A stretch of 64,000 nt of DNA from Chlorops oryzae (taxonomy: Eukaryota > Arthropoda > Insecta > Diptera > Chloropidae): contig CM035806.1 of assembly GCA_020466095.1 (NCBI GenBank), positions 59,162,722-59,226,721 on the forward strand. The letters run 5' to 3'. A program made the position numbers and the translations under genes. The notes under the pieces were generated by a model. The model searched no databases, was not told the origin of the DNA, and saw only the letters and a list, made by a program, of their open reading frames with translations. Below are positions 63,919 to 64,000 of this stretch, piece by piece (position 1 is the stretch's first letter; each line of letters opens with the position of its first letter).

Positions 63919-64000
63919 CGAGGAGTAAAGGCTCAAATACAGTATACAAGCATCTGCACAAATCCATAAAATTTATCCTCATTTATCATAAAATGCCTTC

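Noticed and set aside
1..64000. CRISPR arrays, operons, bacterial promoters, rRNA
   Set aside because: Sequence is eukaryotic TE-dominated; no regularly spaced short repeats with unique spacers and no prokaryotic gene layout.

Overview
This window is almost entirely nested transposable elements from an insect genome. It is AT-rich and eukaryotic. The element families fit a higher dipteran, possibly a tephritid-like fly: 412/mdg1-type and errantivirus-type Gypsy elements with their usual primer-binding sites, a BEL/Pao element, a jockey/CR1-type LINE, hAT and Harbinger relics, and palindromic MITEs. I see no host single-copy gene, rRNA or convincing tRNA gene. One assembly gap of 100 N lies at 41,026-41,125.

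The most unusual thing here is a family of errantivirus-like Gypsy elements that carries a classical protein tyrosine phosphatase (PTP) domain directly after integrase. In one copy (55,124-57,253) RNase H, integrase and PTP form one uninterrupted 709-aa frame that keeps the WPD loop and the HCSAGIGRTG catalytic loop. Five copies or fragments are present: minus strand 2.7-6.1 kb, and plus strand 29.3-35.0, 40.65-41.0, 51.4-58.8 and 59.0-60.9 kb. At least two diverged lineages share the order integrase-PTP, so the capture is not a single accident. Two copies also carry, between PTP and the env position, an antisense ORF of about 165-185 codons with its own poly(A) signal. An Env with furin site and fusion peptide (34.3-35.0 kb) and an Env C-terminus with membrane anchor (2.7-3.4 kb) complete the family.

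A second unusual family is an LTR element with a Ulp1/SENP-like C48 cysteine protease just upstream of its 3' polypurine tract and LTR (61.3-63.3 kb). Decayed relatives lie at 1-487 and 1.38-1.87 kb.

Layout: 0-2.5 kb LTR pieces, an Ulp1 relic and a hAT relic. 2.7-6.1 kb PTP element, minus strand. 6.5-14.05 kb nearly complete 412/mdg1-like element (minus), inserted inside an LTR of the Ulp1 family. 14.1-20.1 kb LTR pieces and a second, broken 412-like element interrupted by a Harbinger MITE and an internally deleted hAT. 20.1-23.1 kb DNA transposon with long TIRs inserted in a gag, with a 9-bp TSD. 23.5-30.1 kb tandem duplication of a LINE plus part of an LTR. 29.3-35.0 kb PTP element A. 35.0-40.0 kb errantiviral leader and gag, interrupted by a 2.16-kb foldback element. 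40.6-41.0 kb diverged integrase-PTP fragment, then the gap. 41.1-45.26 kb BEL/Pao element (minus). 45.26-58.8 kb a segmental duplicate of 20.1-34.3 kb that has gained a 2.5-kb TIR element. 59.0-60.9 kb a third PTP copy. 61.2-64 kb the Ulp1 element, a hAT terminus and a MITE.

Nearly every coding region carries at least one stop or frameshift. Most are therefore given as pseudogenes, although some frameshifts fall in homopolymer runs and could be sequence error.
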